Origin: CAKSNH01 sp964422725
Lineage (GTDB): Bacteria; Bacillota; Clostridia; UBA1381
Reading direction: 5' to 3'
Assembly: GCA_964422725.1 (NCBI GenBank)
Contig: CAYRCC010000002.1
Span: 1 to 64,000, forward strand
DNA: 64,000 nt
Below, one piece after another: positions 50,048-59,478 of this stretch; within the stretch, counting starts at the first letter, position 1, and every line of letters begins with the position of its first letter. The notes beneath the pieces are model-generated. The model saw only the letters and a program-made list of their open reading frames with translations, had not been told where the DNA came from and searched no databases. Position numbers and translations under genes: made by a program.

Positions 50048-51130
50048 ATGAATGCTTTAACATATGCCAAGCTTGGCACAGACACAATAATGAAAAAATA
50101 CACGCCGTCCGAGCTGCCTCCCAACCACAGATTTCATTATCACCAGGGAGTATTTCTGACAGGTGTTGAGCGGGTGTATGCACTTACAAAGGATAAGAAA
50201 TATTACGACTACATAAAAGCATGGGTGGACTGTCATTTGCAGAAAAACGGCGATTGTCCGACCTGTCATACAGATGAGTTTGACGATATGCAACCGGGAC
50301 TTTTACTGTTTGACCTTTACGAAACAACAAAAGACGAACGATATAAAATTCTGCTTGACAGAATTATCAAAGCAGCGGAAGAACACCCCAAAAACGCACT
50401 CGGCGGAGTATGGCACAAAAAGTTTATGAAAAATCAGATGTGGCTGGATTGTATGTATATGATGGGTGTTGTTGTTACACGGTATGCGGTTACGTTCGAT
50501 AAGCCGTATCTTATCAAGGTGGTACACAGACAGATGCGTTTGATGTACGAGAATATGAAAAATCCCCAAACGGGACTGTTGTATCATGCTTGGGACGATT
50601 CAAAGGAAGCACCGTGGGCGGATAAGGCTACGGGCTGTTCGCCGGTGCATTGGGGCAGAGCTATGGGCTGGTATGTTGTAGCTTTGGCGGAGATTATAGA
50701 AATGCTCCCCGATGACAACGAGTATAAAAACGATTTCATCGCAGCGGAAAAGGAACTGTTAAGTTCGGTAATAAAATATCGTGACAGCAAGACGGGATTG
50801 TGGTATCAGGTTATCGACAAGGGGGATGTAAAGGGCAACTGGCACGAAACCTCTTGCTCGTGCTTGTTCACTTATGCGATAGTCAAATCGGCACGACTGG
50901 GTGTTATCGATAATATCGGCAAGGATTTCGTAGAGGAATGTTATAACGGTATTCTTACCATGGTTAATGTATCGGGCGAAAAACTTGGTATAAATGGTGT
51001 GTGCATCGGTACGGGTGTCGGAGATATAAATTATTATTTTGAACGTGAAACCGTAGAGGACGATTTACACGGAATGGGTGCATTCATACTGATGTGCAGT
51101 GAAATAGCAAAAAGTGAGAAAGGTGAGTAA
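50048..51130 (+). CDS. Unsaturated rhamnogalacturonyl hydrolase, GH105
   Basis: Cleaves the unsaturated galacturonic acid left at the end of oligosaccharides by rhamnogalacturonan lyases. The 360-aa (alpha/alpha)6-barrel protein shows KNQMWLDCMYM with the likely catalytic Asp134 (YteR Asp143), HWGRAMGWYVVAL, NWHETSCSCLFTYA, and GTGVGDINYYFER. No signal peptide, so it acts in the cytoplasm on imported disaccharides. The operon partner is PL11, whose ATG begins 3 nt after this stop. Confidence 0.94.
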   Translation: MNALTYAKLGTDTIMKKYTPSELPPNHRFHYHQGVFLTGVERVYALTKDKKYYDYIKAWVDCHLQKNGDCPTCHTDEFDDMQPGLLLFDLYETTKDERYKILLDRIIKAAEEHPKNALGGVWHKKFMKNQMWLDCMYMMGVVVTRYAVTFDKPYLIKVVHRQMRLMYENMKNPQTGLLYHAWDDSKEAPWADKATGCSPVHWGRAMGWYVVALAEIIEMLPDDNEYKNDFIAAEKELLSSVIKYRDSKTGLWYQVIDKGDVKGNWHETSCSCLFTYAIVKSARLGVIDNIGKDFVEECYNGILTMVNVSGEKLGINGVCIGTGVGDINYYFERETVEDDLHGMGAFILMCSEIAKSEKGE

Positions 51131-51132
51131 CA

Positions 51133-54100
51133 ATGAAAAAGAAAGTAATATCCGGTATACTTGCGGTGCTGATGGCTGTGCAATCGGCATCGGCGGTATT
51201 GGCGGCATCATCATACAACAATAATACCTATTTTGATGAGTGGGACAGTGAAAATTTATCATCAAGATATACTCGTCAGGCGGAAAAGTTGGATAGAGGC
51301 GTGGTTGCAGTGAAAACAGCGGATATGGATCATGTGTTCATCAGCTGGAGGCTTAACGGATATGAGCCCGAAAATTCCAAATTCAATATTTATCGTGACG
51401 GAGTTCTTATCACTGCCGAGCCGATTGAATTGACTAATTTCAAGGATTTTGACGGAGATGTAAACAGTAAATATTCTGTCGGACTTGTGGTGAACGGTGA
51501 AGAAACGGAATGTTCACAGCCTGTCGGAGTGTTGGAAAATCAATATTTGGAGATTAAGCTTGCACCGCATCCGCCTGTTACTACATTGGATATTGTAACC
51601 GATGGTTCTTCCGAAACACTTCTTGATAAACCTGCCACGTACGGAGCAAACGACGTTCATGTGGCTGATTTGGACGGTGACGGCAGATATGATTTTCTTG
51701 TAAAATTAGTTCCCTCAAATCAGAATGACCCTATGGGAAATTATGCGGATAAAACGTATTTAGATGCTTATACACAAGACGGCGAGCATTTATACAGAAT
51801 TGATATGGGTGCAAACCTCCGCTCGCAAAGACATGGCATACAGCCGTTGGTATATGATTTTGACGGTGACGGAAGAGCGGAGATTGCGGTTATGACGGCA
51901 GACGGTACAGTATCGCTTCGTCCCAATCCGAACGGTAACGGTACTTACGGTACATTCGGCGGATTTGACAGCCAACCCGATATTTACGGTACGCTTGATG
52001 CGAATTATGATGTAATCAGCGTTATCGGCGACCCTCGTGAGGTGGGAAAAAGCGTACAGCACGGAAAATGGGTACAGGATAAAGACGAATATTATATGAA
52101 TCAGGAAGGACCGCTGTATCTGACGGTTTTTGACGGATTAACGGGCGAAGAAATCGATACAATTCCGTATGATCCGCAGACAAGCCGACAAGGCTATGAA
52201 ATTGCCGTAAACGGATATTCCGAAGGTGCAATTACGGTAGACGGATTCACGTTTGACGGCTATGCTTTGCCCGAGGGTGCTATGCCGATAAATACAGCCT
52301 CGGAAAAGGGTGCAAGAGAATGGGGAACATATCCGAATCACCCGTGGCGAAACAATTCCGCTGTTGCATATTTAGACGGAAAAACTCCGGGTATGGTGTT
52401 TCAAAGAGGTATCTATATGGGACGTGTAGCCTTGGCGGCATATACGCTGGAGAAAACATCTGACGGAAAAAGACAACTTGTTCAGGAATGGCGTGCAGAT
52501 ACATATGATTCATCAAGCGAGGGCGGACAAAAGCGTTTCGGCGGAATTGATGCACAGGGTAATCACAATATTTCTGTAGGGGATTTGGACGGCAGCGGAC
52601 GTGATTCATATATTATTGGTGCCTCGGCTGTAAAATATGACGGTACATTGCTGTGGACAACAGGCAGAGGTCACGGTGATGCACAGCATTTGGGCAAGTA
52701 TGATCCGACACGTAAGGGATTGCAGTTTATGTCGGTGCATGAACGTTCGCCGTTCGGATTTTCGTTCCTTGATGCATCGACAGGCAGGGATATTGCAAAA
52801 CGACAGTCGGCAGATGCGGATACAGGTCGCGGAATTGTCGGTATATGGGGTGATTTTGACGGTGCACACGCAGTGATAAGTGCATCGGAATCGACAGGCG
52901 GATATACATATAAGGGCGGAGTCGGCTCTTCAGATGCATTGGCAAAGCTTGAAAATGTTCATAATTTGCCGAATGTGGCAGACAGTGAAACAGGAAAAGC
53001 AACACAGCTTGCAAATTTCCGTATTTATTGGGACGGAGATTTGTGGGACGAAATTATGGACGGCTATGACGAAACCGGTACAAAGGACAGGGAAATGGAA
53101 TACGGAATTTATAAATATTCCGAAGATACCGACAAGGTAGAATTACTATTCAGCACCGAGGGTGCAAAAACCATTGATTTTACAAAAATGCCGCCCTGTG
53201 CGGTTGCGGATATTTTCGGCGATTGGCGCGAGGAATTTATCGCAAGAAGTGCCGATGATACGGCAATACGAATTTATACAACGGTTATTCCTACCGAATA
53301 CCGCTATTATACATTTATGCATGATGCATTGTATCGTGTAAGTGCGGCACGTCAGTGGTCGGGATATAATCAGCCGCCGCATATCGGCTTTTATCTGGCG
53401 GATCGTGACGGTCAGCGTGACCTGCAGCCCAAAGCCAATATTTATACGGCAAACGGCGAAGGTATTTTCATAGACGGTCAACCTCAAAAGGAGCTTGATG
53501 TTATATCGGGCGAAATTAATACAAAATTGTCGGTCGATGCGGCATCAAATCCGAGTGAAACAGAGCTTAAATATCAGTGGTACGAAACAACGGGGACAGT
53601 AAATGAGTTTTCAAGACGGCCTGTTGAGGGTACGCCTATCAGCGGTGAAACAAGCAGTGAATTAAATCTGCCGAGTGATTTATCTGTCGGCGAGCATTAT
53701 TATTACTGTGTAGTCAGTGCGGACGGAATTGCGGAAAAAACAAGCTTTACATCAAGGGTAAATGTGCTTGCAAGTGCGGAAATTGAAATAACAAAACAGC
53801 TTCCGTCAACGGTTGAAACGATTGTCGGAAATATTGACAGCAAGCTGGAAACAGATGCAAAGGTCACACCGTCAGATGAAATTTCGTATCAGTGGTACAG
53901 CTGTACGGATTCGGACGGCTCAAACGCACAAGCTATTGAAAGCGAAACGGACAAAGTCTTTGAAATACCTAAGAATTTGGGTGTCGGAACGTATTATTAC
54001 TACTGCGTGGTTAGTGCGGACGGTGCGGAAAGTGTAATGAGTAAGATTACAGCCGTTAAAGTGAATTATGACTTGTATAAGCTGTATGACGGTAATAATT

Positions 54101-55110
54101 TTACAGATACAAATAATGTGTGGTTTACAAATGACGGCGGTGTCGGCTCGGCAAATTTGAAAGTAACTGTGAATACAGCTGTGTCGGACGGAATTTCGGG
54201 AGTGGTTGACAGCTATGCGAATATTGCGGGTAAAATTTCGGGTAATAGGTCGGTGGTTGCAAATATAAAATCCGCACCGCAGGAGGCTTTGTCGGCGAAT
54301 AAGGAATATTTCATCGAGTATGATGTGCGATTTGAATCGACGTCGGCAGGCTATATTGATGTGGGTATTTGGCCCGAAAATGCAAATGTGGGAAAAACAA
54401 ATGCGATAGCTCGTTTGACTATGAATCAAAATAAAGAGCTTTATTGGGCGGCGAATACACAGCGTGGTGCAAGCTCGACGGAAAACGGAACAAAAATCAA
54501 CGATTTTTCGGGGACCCTAAATCAGTGGATGCACGTTCAGCTTAATCTTAATTATGAAACGATGACGGGAACAATCCGCATTACATCGAACGAGCCGAAT
54601 AAGGCAGACCTTGAGTATAATGCAGAGTTTTTGTTGAAAAAGACGGTAGACGGCGAAAAAACAGCTGTTTCCGATTCAATAGGACAGTTCGGTGCGTTTT
54701 TCCAGCGTTCGACAACGGCAGATGCGTCGGTAAGTATCGCAAACGTGCATTTCTTTACGGTGGATAAAGCTCCGGCAGTAAAGGAAGGAATTACAGCGGC
54801 AATAACCTCGGACAGCTTGAAATATGAAAACGGTGCGATAACGGGAAATGTATCGGTAAATGTTGCAAATTACGAAACCGATAATTTATCGGCATCGGCA
54901 ATATTGGCTGTTTATGATAATGAGGGCAAGCTGATTTTCACTCAAATTAAGAATGAAGTAAATCTCGCAAAGGGTGACACCAATACAATAGATTTTGATG
55001 AGGTTAATATATCAGATGCAGATGCAGATTCGTATAAATATAAGGTGTTTATTTGGGACTTTGCAGCATCAATGAAGGCATTGACGGAAGTAATCGGTGC
55101 TGATGTTTGA
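51133..55110 (+). CDS. Secreted rhamnogalacturonan lyase, PL11, with accessory domains
   Basis: Breaks the rhamnogalacturonan-I backbone by beta-elimination. A 1325-aa protein: signal peptide (1-25); a PL11 eight-bladed propeller (about 35-780) with Asp-rich calcium loops DLDGDGRYDF, DFDGDGRAEI, DLDGSGRDSY and DIFGDWREEFIARS; two Ig-like modules (about 785-975; YQWYETTG and YQWYSCTD repeats, each ending YYYCVVSADG); a laminin-G-like sandwich (980-1215); and a C-terminal beta domain. It has no SLH motif or sortase signal, so how it is held at the surface is unclear. Confidence 0.94.
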   Translation: MKKKVISGILAVLMAVQSASAVLAASSYNNNTYFDEWDSENLSSRYTRQAEKLDRGVVAVKTADMDHVFISWRLNGYEPENSKFNIYRDGVLITAEPIELTNFKDFDGDVNSKYSVGLVVNGEETECSQPVGVLENQYLEIKLAPHPPVTTLDIVTDGSSETLLDKPATYGANDVHVADLDGDGRYDFLVKLVPSNQNDPMGNYADKTYLDAYTQDGEHLYRIDMGANLRSQRHGIQPLVYDFDGDGRAEIAVMTADGTVSLRPNPNGNGTYGTFGGFDSQPDIYGTLDANYDVISVIGDPREVGKSVQHGKWVQDKDEYYMNQEGPLYLTVFDGLTGEEIDTIPYDPQTSRQGYEIAVNGYSEGAITVDGFTFDGYALPEGAMPINTASEKGAREWGTYPNHPWRNNSAVAYLDGKTPGMVFQRGIYMGRVALAAYTLEKTSDGKRQLVQEWRADTYDSSSEGGQKRFGGIDAQGNHNISVGDLDGSGRDSYIIGASAVKYDGTLLWTTGRGHGDAQHLGKYDPTRKGLQFMSVHERSPFGFSFLDASTGRDIAKRQSADADTGRGIVGIWGDFDGAHAVISASESTGGYTYKGGVGSSDALAKLENVHNLPNVADSETGKATQLANFRIYWDGDLWDEIMDGYDETGTKDREMEYGIYKYSEDTDKVELLFSTEGAKTIDFTKMPPCAVADIFGDWREEFIARSADDTAIRIYTTVIPTEYRYYTFMHDALYRVSAARQWSGYNQPPHIGFYLADRDGQRDLQPKANIYTANGEGIFIDGQPQKELDVISGEINTKLSVDAASNPSETELKYQWYETTGTVNEFSRRPVEGTPISGETSSELNLPSDLSVGEHYYYCVVSADGIAEKTSFTSRVNVLASAEIEITKQLPSTVETIVGNIDSKLETDAKVTPSDEISYQWYSCTDSDGSNAQAIESETDKVFEIPKNLGVGTYYYYCVVSADGAESVMSKITAVKVNYDLYKLYDGNNFTDTNNVWFTNDGGVGSANLKVTVNTAVSDGISGVVDSYANIAGKISGNRSVVANIKSAPQEALSANKEYFIEYDVRFESTSAGYIDVGIWPENANVGKTNAIARLTMNQNKELYWAANTQRGASSTENGTKINDFSGTLNQWMHVQLNLNYETMTGTIRITSNEPNKADLEYNAEFLLKKTVDGEKTAVSDSIGQFGAFFQRSTTADASVSIANVHFFTVDKAPAVKEGITAAITSDSLKYENGAITGNVSVNVANYETDNLSASAILAVYDNEGKLIFTQIKNEVNLAKGDTNTIDFDEVNISDADADSYKYKVFIWDFAASMKALTEVIGADV

Positions 55111-55160
55111 TTTGTTAACAATATAAAAATAGTTTCTTTCTCTCTCTTTAATTATAGCAT

Positions 55161-55201
55161 AAATGCGAAAAGGCTTGTTTTAAGTCTTTTCGCATTTTGC
55201 G
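55161..55201 (+). terminator. Terminator of the GH105-PL11 operon
   Basis: AAATGCGAAAAG pairs with CTTTTCGCATTT (12 bp, 13-nt loop), about 50 nt after the stop. The T run is short. Confidence 0.7.
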
Positions 55202-55393
55202 GTTATCGCGGAATACATTGTGATAATGAATTTCATTGCACTACAGCTGCCCGTATCATTTCGTTTTAACGGCAGATTTATGTTTAAAATTTTAACGGAT
55301 ACAGAAAATCAATAAAAATACCCGAATTTGTCTGCCGGCTCACCGCAAAACGTGAGTATCGGAAGCAAGACTCAAATTTTTATCCGCAGCACA

Positions 55394-55443
55394 AACGGGT
55401 TATGGCAAAATGATTTTTAAATATCATTTTGCCATAACCCGTT
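55394..55443. other. Perfect 21-bp inverted repeat between convergent genes
   Basis: 21 bases at 55394-55414 pair perfectly with 55423-55443 across an 8-nt A/T loop. It lies 43 nt beyond the abrB stop and between convergent transcripts. It may end transcription in both directions, but T runs are weak on both sides. The rest of 55202-55393 shows nothing recognisable. Confidence 0.85.
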
Positions 55444-55486
55444 GATTTTCCGGTCATCTATCGCCAACCCGATAATCCGCCGACTA

Positions 55487-55738
55487 TCAGTCTTTTGCAA
55501 ATGCCTGAAGCTTCTTTGCGCACTCAGGGCAAACCATTCTGTTTTCAAATGTAAACACATCCTTGGCATCACCGCAGAATATGCACGCAGGCTCGTACTT
55601 TTTCAAAATAACCAGTCCCTGGTCTACATAAATTTCCAAAGCATCTTTCTCCGCTATACCGAGAGTTCTTCTCAATTCGATAGGCAATACTATTCTGCCC
55701 AACTCGTCTACCTTTCTTACAATACCTGTTGATTTCAT
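55487..55738 (-). CDS. abrB: AbrB-family transition-state regulator with zinc ribbon
   Basis: An 83-aa DNA-binding protein: SpoVT/AbrB swapped-hairpin domain (residues 1-50; MKSTGIVRKVDELGRIVLPIELRRTL) and a C-terminal zinc ribbon (CIFCGD..CPEC), the form common in Clostridia. It controls transition-phase and sporulation genes. ATG 55738 follows AAAGGAG and matches the family; the open frame continues upstream without support. A strong promoter lies just upstream. Confidence 0.93.
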   Translation of the reverse strand: MKSTGIVRKVDELGRIVLPIELRRTLGIAEKDALEIYVDQGLVILKKYEPACIFCGDAKDVFTFENRMVCPECAKKLQAFAKD

Positions 55739-55792
55739 AATGTTTTTCTCCTTTCCATATATAAAACATTTTGTTAATATTTTGATATCCAT

Positions 55793-55821
55793 ATTATAAC
55801 ATATATTACATCTACAGTCAA
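55793..55821 (-). promoter_or_regulatory. abrB promoter
   Basis: On the minus strand, TTGACT (55821-55816), 17 bp, then TATAAT (55798-55793). Near-consensus. Confidence 0.88.
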
Positions 55822-55963
55822 CACTTTTTTCACAAAAAATGAACTTTTTTGTAATTTTTTTAGTAATTACAAAAAATGCCTTTTGATTATGGTTTTTATT
55901 GTGCAAACAGCACTTATTTCGCTGTCGAACGCCGACTGTTTATGTGTCTTTTGCACAACATTT

Positions 55964-55975
55964 GAACGTATGTTC
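55964..55975. promoter_or_regulatory. LexA-like (SOS box) palindrome
   Basis: GAACGTATGTTC matches the Gram-positive SOS core GAAC-N4-GTTC, including the purine/pyrimidine pattern of the spacer. It lies 143 bp upstream of the abrB -35 and about 217 bp upstream of the cdaA -35, with no gene or clear promoter over it. The surrounding stretch 55822-56191 is otherwise A+T-rich with no gene seen. Confidence 0.4.
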
Positions 55976-56191
55976 ATATTCTCATCTTTCATTTTTCTGA
56001 CATTTCAGACATAATTTCTCATTTTTATCAAAGAAAAATACGGTGAGCGTGAATATATTTTCCGGTTCATTTTCTTCAAATTGCGGCACTCATTTCCTTA
56101 TTTTTTTAACACAATTAAGTTGCATTTTGAAATTGTAAATTCAGATTTTCGGCGCGATGATAACGGTAATAATTTTGTAACAAAAAATATC

Positions 56192-56220
56192 TGGTCAAAA
56201 ACACATATATATTGTATAAT
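56192..56220 (+). promoter_or_regulatory. cdaA promoter
   Basis: TGGTCA (56192-56197), 17 bp, then a perfect TATAAT (56215-56220). A leader of about 33 nt. Confidence 0.65.
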
Positions 56221-56259
56221 ATAATTATTAATATTTCATCGGGAGGCTGTGCATTAATT

Positions 56260-57108
56260 ATGGATATTGTAATAGACTACATAACCAAATACATACAATT
56301 GTTCCGTCTGGCAGACTTGATTGATATGGCAATCGTTGCGGTTATAACATACAACCTTATGAAGCTTGTCAAAGAAACCCGCGCCGGACAGCTTATAAAA
56401 GGTATTGTTATATTGTTTCTCGCACTTATGCTTAGTTCACTTTTAAAGCTCACTGTTCTGAACTATTTTCTTCAGGCAACCATGCAGGTGGGCGCGTTTG
56501 CCGTTATTGTGATATTTCAGCCGGAGCTGCGCAGTATTTTGGAGCGTATGGGACGTTCTAAGGTCGGAAAGCTTATGGATTTTTCCATCACGCAGATGTC
56601 CGACGAGGAATTTTCCAAAACCGTCGACGAGATAGTCGAGGCGGCAACCAATATGTCAAAATCCAAAACCGGCGCACTCATAGTAATCGAACGCGAAACA
56701 AAGCTCGGAGAAATTATGACGACCGGTACGGTATTGAATGCCGATGTCAGTGCGAGTCTGCTTGAAAATATATTTTTCAAAAACACCCCCCTCCACGACG
56801 GCGCTGTTATAATCCGCGACAGTAAAATTATGACTGCCGGCTGTCTTTTGCCGCTGACTTCAAATACAAATCTTTCCAAAAAGCTCGGCACGCGCCACCG
56901 CGCAGGTATCGGCATTTCCGAAGCATCAGATGCCGTAACCCTTATAGTAAGCGAAGAAACCGGAAAAATATCCATTGCAATAGAGGGAACTCTGACCAGC
57001 AATATTTCCGGCGAATCGTTAAAAAAAGCTCTTTCTAAAACCCTCAGGAAACGCAATACCAATTCCGGATTTGATAAAATTAAGTTTTGGAGAGTGATGA
57101 ATAAATGA
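56260..57108 (+). CDS. cdaA: Diadenylate cyclase CdaA
   Basis: Makes c-di-AMP from two ATP. The 282-aa protein has three N-terminal membrane helices (about 22-85) and a DAC domain (95-265) with the catalytic HDGA (179-182) and RHR (212-214) motifs. ATG 56260 was chosen for family fit; GGAGG lies 13 nt upstream, a long spacing. It overlaps the YbbR-type gene by 4 nt. c-di-AMP controls potassium, osmolytes and wall homeostasis. Confidence 0.96.
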   Translation: MDIVIDYITKYIQLFRLADLIDMAIVAVITYNLMKLVKETRAGQLIKGIVILFLALMLSSLLKLTVLNYFLQATMQVGAFAVIVIFQPELRSILERMGRSKVGKLMDFSITQMSDEEFSKTVDEIVEAATNMSKSKTGALIVIERETKLGEIMTTGTVLNADVSASLLENIFFKNTPLHDGAVIIRDSKIMTAGCLLPLTSNTNLSKKLGTRHRAGIGISEASDAVTLIVSEETGKISIAIEGTLTSNISGESLKKALSKTLRKRNTNSGFDKIKFWRVMNK

Positions 57109-58283
57109 AAAAAATATTTGAAAGCAAAATCGCAATGCAGATTTCAGCGGTTGTCATTGCCGTTATACTGTGGTTTATCATTGCCTACTCGGAAAACCCG
57201 GTTATTGACATAACCGTCAATAACATTCCGATTTCCTACTCTAACCTCTCCGTCCTTGAAGAACGCGGACTTACTATCTTAAAAGACGGCAAAACACCTA
57301 CCGTTTCCGTTTCCGTTCAGGGAAACCGAAGTGATTTGTTCAGCGTGATACGCAATATAAGTGCCGAAATTGATTTGTCAACCCTCAATTCATCGGGAAG
57401 CTATGAAATGCCGATTGATATAAACATACCTGTAAAATCGGTGGAGCTTTTGCGCAAAAAGTCGAATAACGCAACCGTCGTTGTCGAGCCTATAGTCACA
57501 CGCACAATTCCCGTAAACATACTCCGGACGGGTTCTAACAGCGAATACCTCGTAAAATCATCGTCGGATATATCCGAAATCGTAATAAGCGGCGCAAAAT
57601 CGGCTGTAAGCGAAGTTAATGCGGCATCGGTTACGGTGGACGTTTCCGATATAAAGACTGACTCGGTAAGCAGTTACAGCTACTCATTTGTCGATTATGA
57701 CGGTGACGAAATCGAAAGCAACAACATTTCATCAGAAACTACTGCGATAATCATTTCAAACAAGCTGTTTTTGGCAAAATCAGTACCTATAAAAATCGAA
57801 TATCCCGCAGAGGTTTCGCAGGACTTTATTGTCAATATCAAAAACGCGGATTCATTGAGTGCAAATATCGGTGTTTTGAAAGAAAGCTATGACGATGTAA
57901 CATCAATCACAGCACAGTTTCCGTCAAATATTTCCGACGGCGAAGCATCGGTTGTGACCATACCGCTGGATATACCCGACAACGTATATATCCCCGATAA
58001 CCCTTTTGTAGAGGTGAAAGCGGATATTACAAAAAAGACTGTCAAAAACGTCACTCTTCCGGTAACAATCCAGAATATACCCGCAGGTCTTACCGTAAAC
58101 ACGGTTGACGATGTAAATATAACGGTAAAAGGCGCCGGCGAGGAGCTTGACCCGTCATTAATGTCCGCAATAGCCGACCTTTCGGGACTTACCGCCGGTG
58201 AACACAGTGTTAAACTGAAAATTACGGTTCCGGGCGGAGTAAGCATCGAACAGGACTATTCGGTAAATATTATACTTGAATAA
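57105..58283 (+). CDS. cdaR: CdaA regulatory protein, YbbR-domain
   Basis: A 392-aa protein with one N-terminal membrane helix (about 10-28) and several extracellular YbbR domains, each with alternating strands (for example PTVSVSVQGNRSDL, RTIPVNILRTG, SVPIKIEYPAEV, KNVTLPVTIQNIPAG). CdaR binds CdaA and modulates its output. It is translationally coupled to cdaA (ATGA). The usual third gene glmM does not follow. Confidence 0.93.
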   Translation: MKKIFESKIAMQISAVVIAVILWFIIAYSENPVIDITVNNIPISYSNLSVLEERGLTILKDGKTPTVSVSVQGNRSDLFSVIRNISAEIDLSTLNSSGSYEMPIDINIPVKSVELLRKKSNNATVVVEPIVTRTIPVNILRTGSNSEYLVKSSSDISEIVISGAKSAVSEVNAASVTVDVSDIKTDSVSSYSYSFVDYDGDEIESNNISSETTAIIISNKLFLAKSVPIKIEYPAEVSQDFIVNIKNADSLSANIGVLKESYDDVTSITAQFPSNISDGEASVVTIPLDIPDNVYIPDNPFVEVKADITKKTVKNVTLPVTIQNIPAGLTVNTVDDVNITVKGAGEELDPSLMSAIADLSGLTAGEHSVKLKITVPGGVSIEQDYSVNIILE

Positions 58284-58313
58284 AACCCAAACAACAGAAA
58301 GGAAATATATAAA

Positions 58314-59195
58314 ATGTCAGATGTTATAGTAAGAGGAAGCAGTATTGACGGCAGTATACGAGTATTTGCCGCCGTCACCACCGATATGGTAAAACAAGCA
58401 AGAAAAATTCATAACTGTTATCCGGTTGCCGCCGCGGCACTCGGCAGAACGCTCACCATTGGCTCTATTATGGGTGCAACGCTAAAAAACGATACCGACA
58501 GTATGACTGTTCAAATCAGCGGCAGCGGTCCGCTCGGCAGAATTGTCGTTGTTACGGACAGTAAATCACGGGTACGCGGATATATTGAAAATCCGTTTGT
58601 CGAGTTGCCGTTAAACAGCAAGGGTAAATTAGATGTCGGCGGCGGTGTCGGCAAAGGCAGACTGTGCGTAATACGTGATTTAGGGCTTAAAGAGCCGTAC
58701 GTCGGTCAAGTACCGCTCGTAAACGGTGAAATCGCCGAGGATATGACATACTATTTTGCCGTCAGTGAGCAAATCCCTACGGCAATCGGACTCGGAGTGC
58801 TTGTGGATACGGACGGCAGTATAATCTGCTCCGGCGGATTTATGATTCAGCTTATGCCGGAGGCAAGCGAACAGACAGCCGCAAAGCTTGAAGAAACGGT
58901 GAAATCCGTTCCGTCGGTTACAAGTATGATACAAAGCGGTATGAGTGCCGAGGATATTCTATTTAAGGTGACTGACGGCTTTGATATGCTTGCGGAAAAT
59001 AAAACCATTCTCCCGCAGTACCACTGCAACTGCAGTAAGGAACGTATGGAACGCGCACTGATTTCCATAGGAAAAGACGAGCTTTCGGATATTATCACAG
59101 AACAGGGAAGTGCACAATTAACCTGTCAGTTCTGCGATAACCAATATACTTTCGGCAAAGACGAGCTTTTAGAGCTCCTCCGACAAGCCAAGTAA
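58314..59195 (+). CDS. hslO: Redox-regulated chaperone Hsp33
   Basis: A holdase chaperone switched on by oxidation and unfolding. The 293-aa protein has the N-terminal Hsp33 fold and the C-terminal zinc switch with four cysteines, CNC (238-240) and CQFC (271-274), all present. AGAAAGGAAA precedes the ATG. It follows cdaR by 30 nt on the same strand, so it is probably in the c-di-AMP operon. A perfect hairpin follows. Confidence 0.95.
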   Translation: MSDVIVRGSSIDGSIRVFAAVTTDMVKQARKIHNCYPVAAAALGRTLTIGSIMGATLKNDTDSMTVQISGSGPLGRIVVVTDSKSRVRGYIENPFVELPLNSKGKLDVGGGVGKGRLCVIRDLGLKEPYVGQVPLVNGEIAEDMTYYFAVSEQIPTAIGLGVLVDTDGSIICSGGFMIQLMPEASEQTAAKLEETVKSVPSVTSMIQSGMSAEDILFKVTDGFDMLAENKTILPQYHCNCSKERMERALISIGKDELSDIITEQGSAQLTCQFCDNQYTFGKDELLELLRQAK

Positions 59196-59202
59196 AACAG
59201 CG

Positions 59203-59253
59203 GTATACCCAAGTGCGGTGCTTTTCTTTCAAGCCGCACTTGGGTATACGTTT
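59203..59253 (+). terminator. Terminator after hslO
   Basis: A perfect 16-bp stem (59203-59218 with 59234-59249, GTATACCCAAGTGCGG and its complement) with a 15-nt loop, followed by GTTTG. The stem is very strong but the T run is short. Confidence 0.75.
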
Positions 59254-59326
59254 GTCGTCACCACACAAGCATCGGCAGAGCTTAAGCCGTCTTTAAAATT
59301 TTCTGACACATTTTTTCAAAAAACTA

Positions 59327-59355
59327 TTGCGAAATCAAGAAAATAGATATATACT
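59327..59355 (+). promoter_or_regulatory. Promoter of the truA operon
   Basis: TTGCGA (59327-59332), 17 bp, then TATACT (59350-59355). The 118-nt leader holds AAACC/GGTTT and AGGCT/AGCCT hairpins of unknown role. Confidence 0.75.
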
Positions 59356-59478
59356 ATAAGATAATTGTAAGTTAAAACCTCAAAATGGTTTCACGCTTTT
59401 TTAAAGGCTATCAGCCTGTATAATAAATTTTGCTGACCACTGCGGTTCTGCAAACAATGTATTTTTGAGAGGAATACA

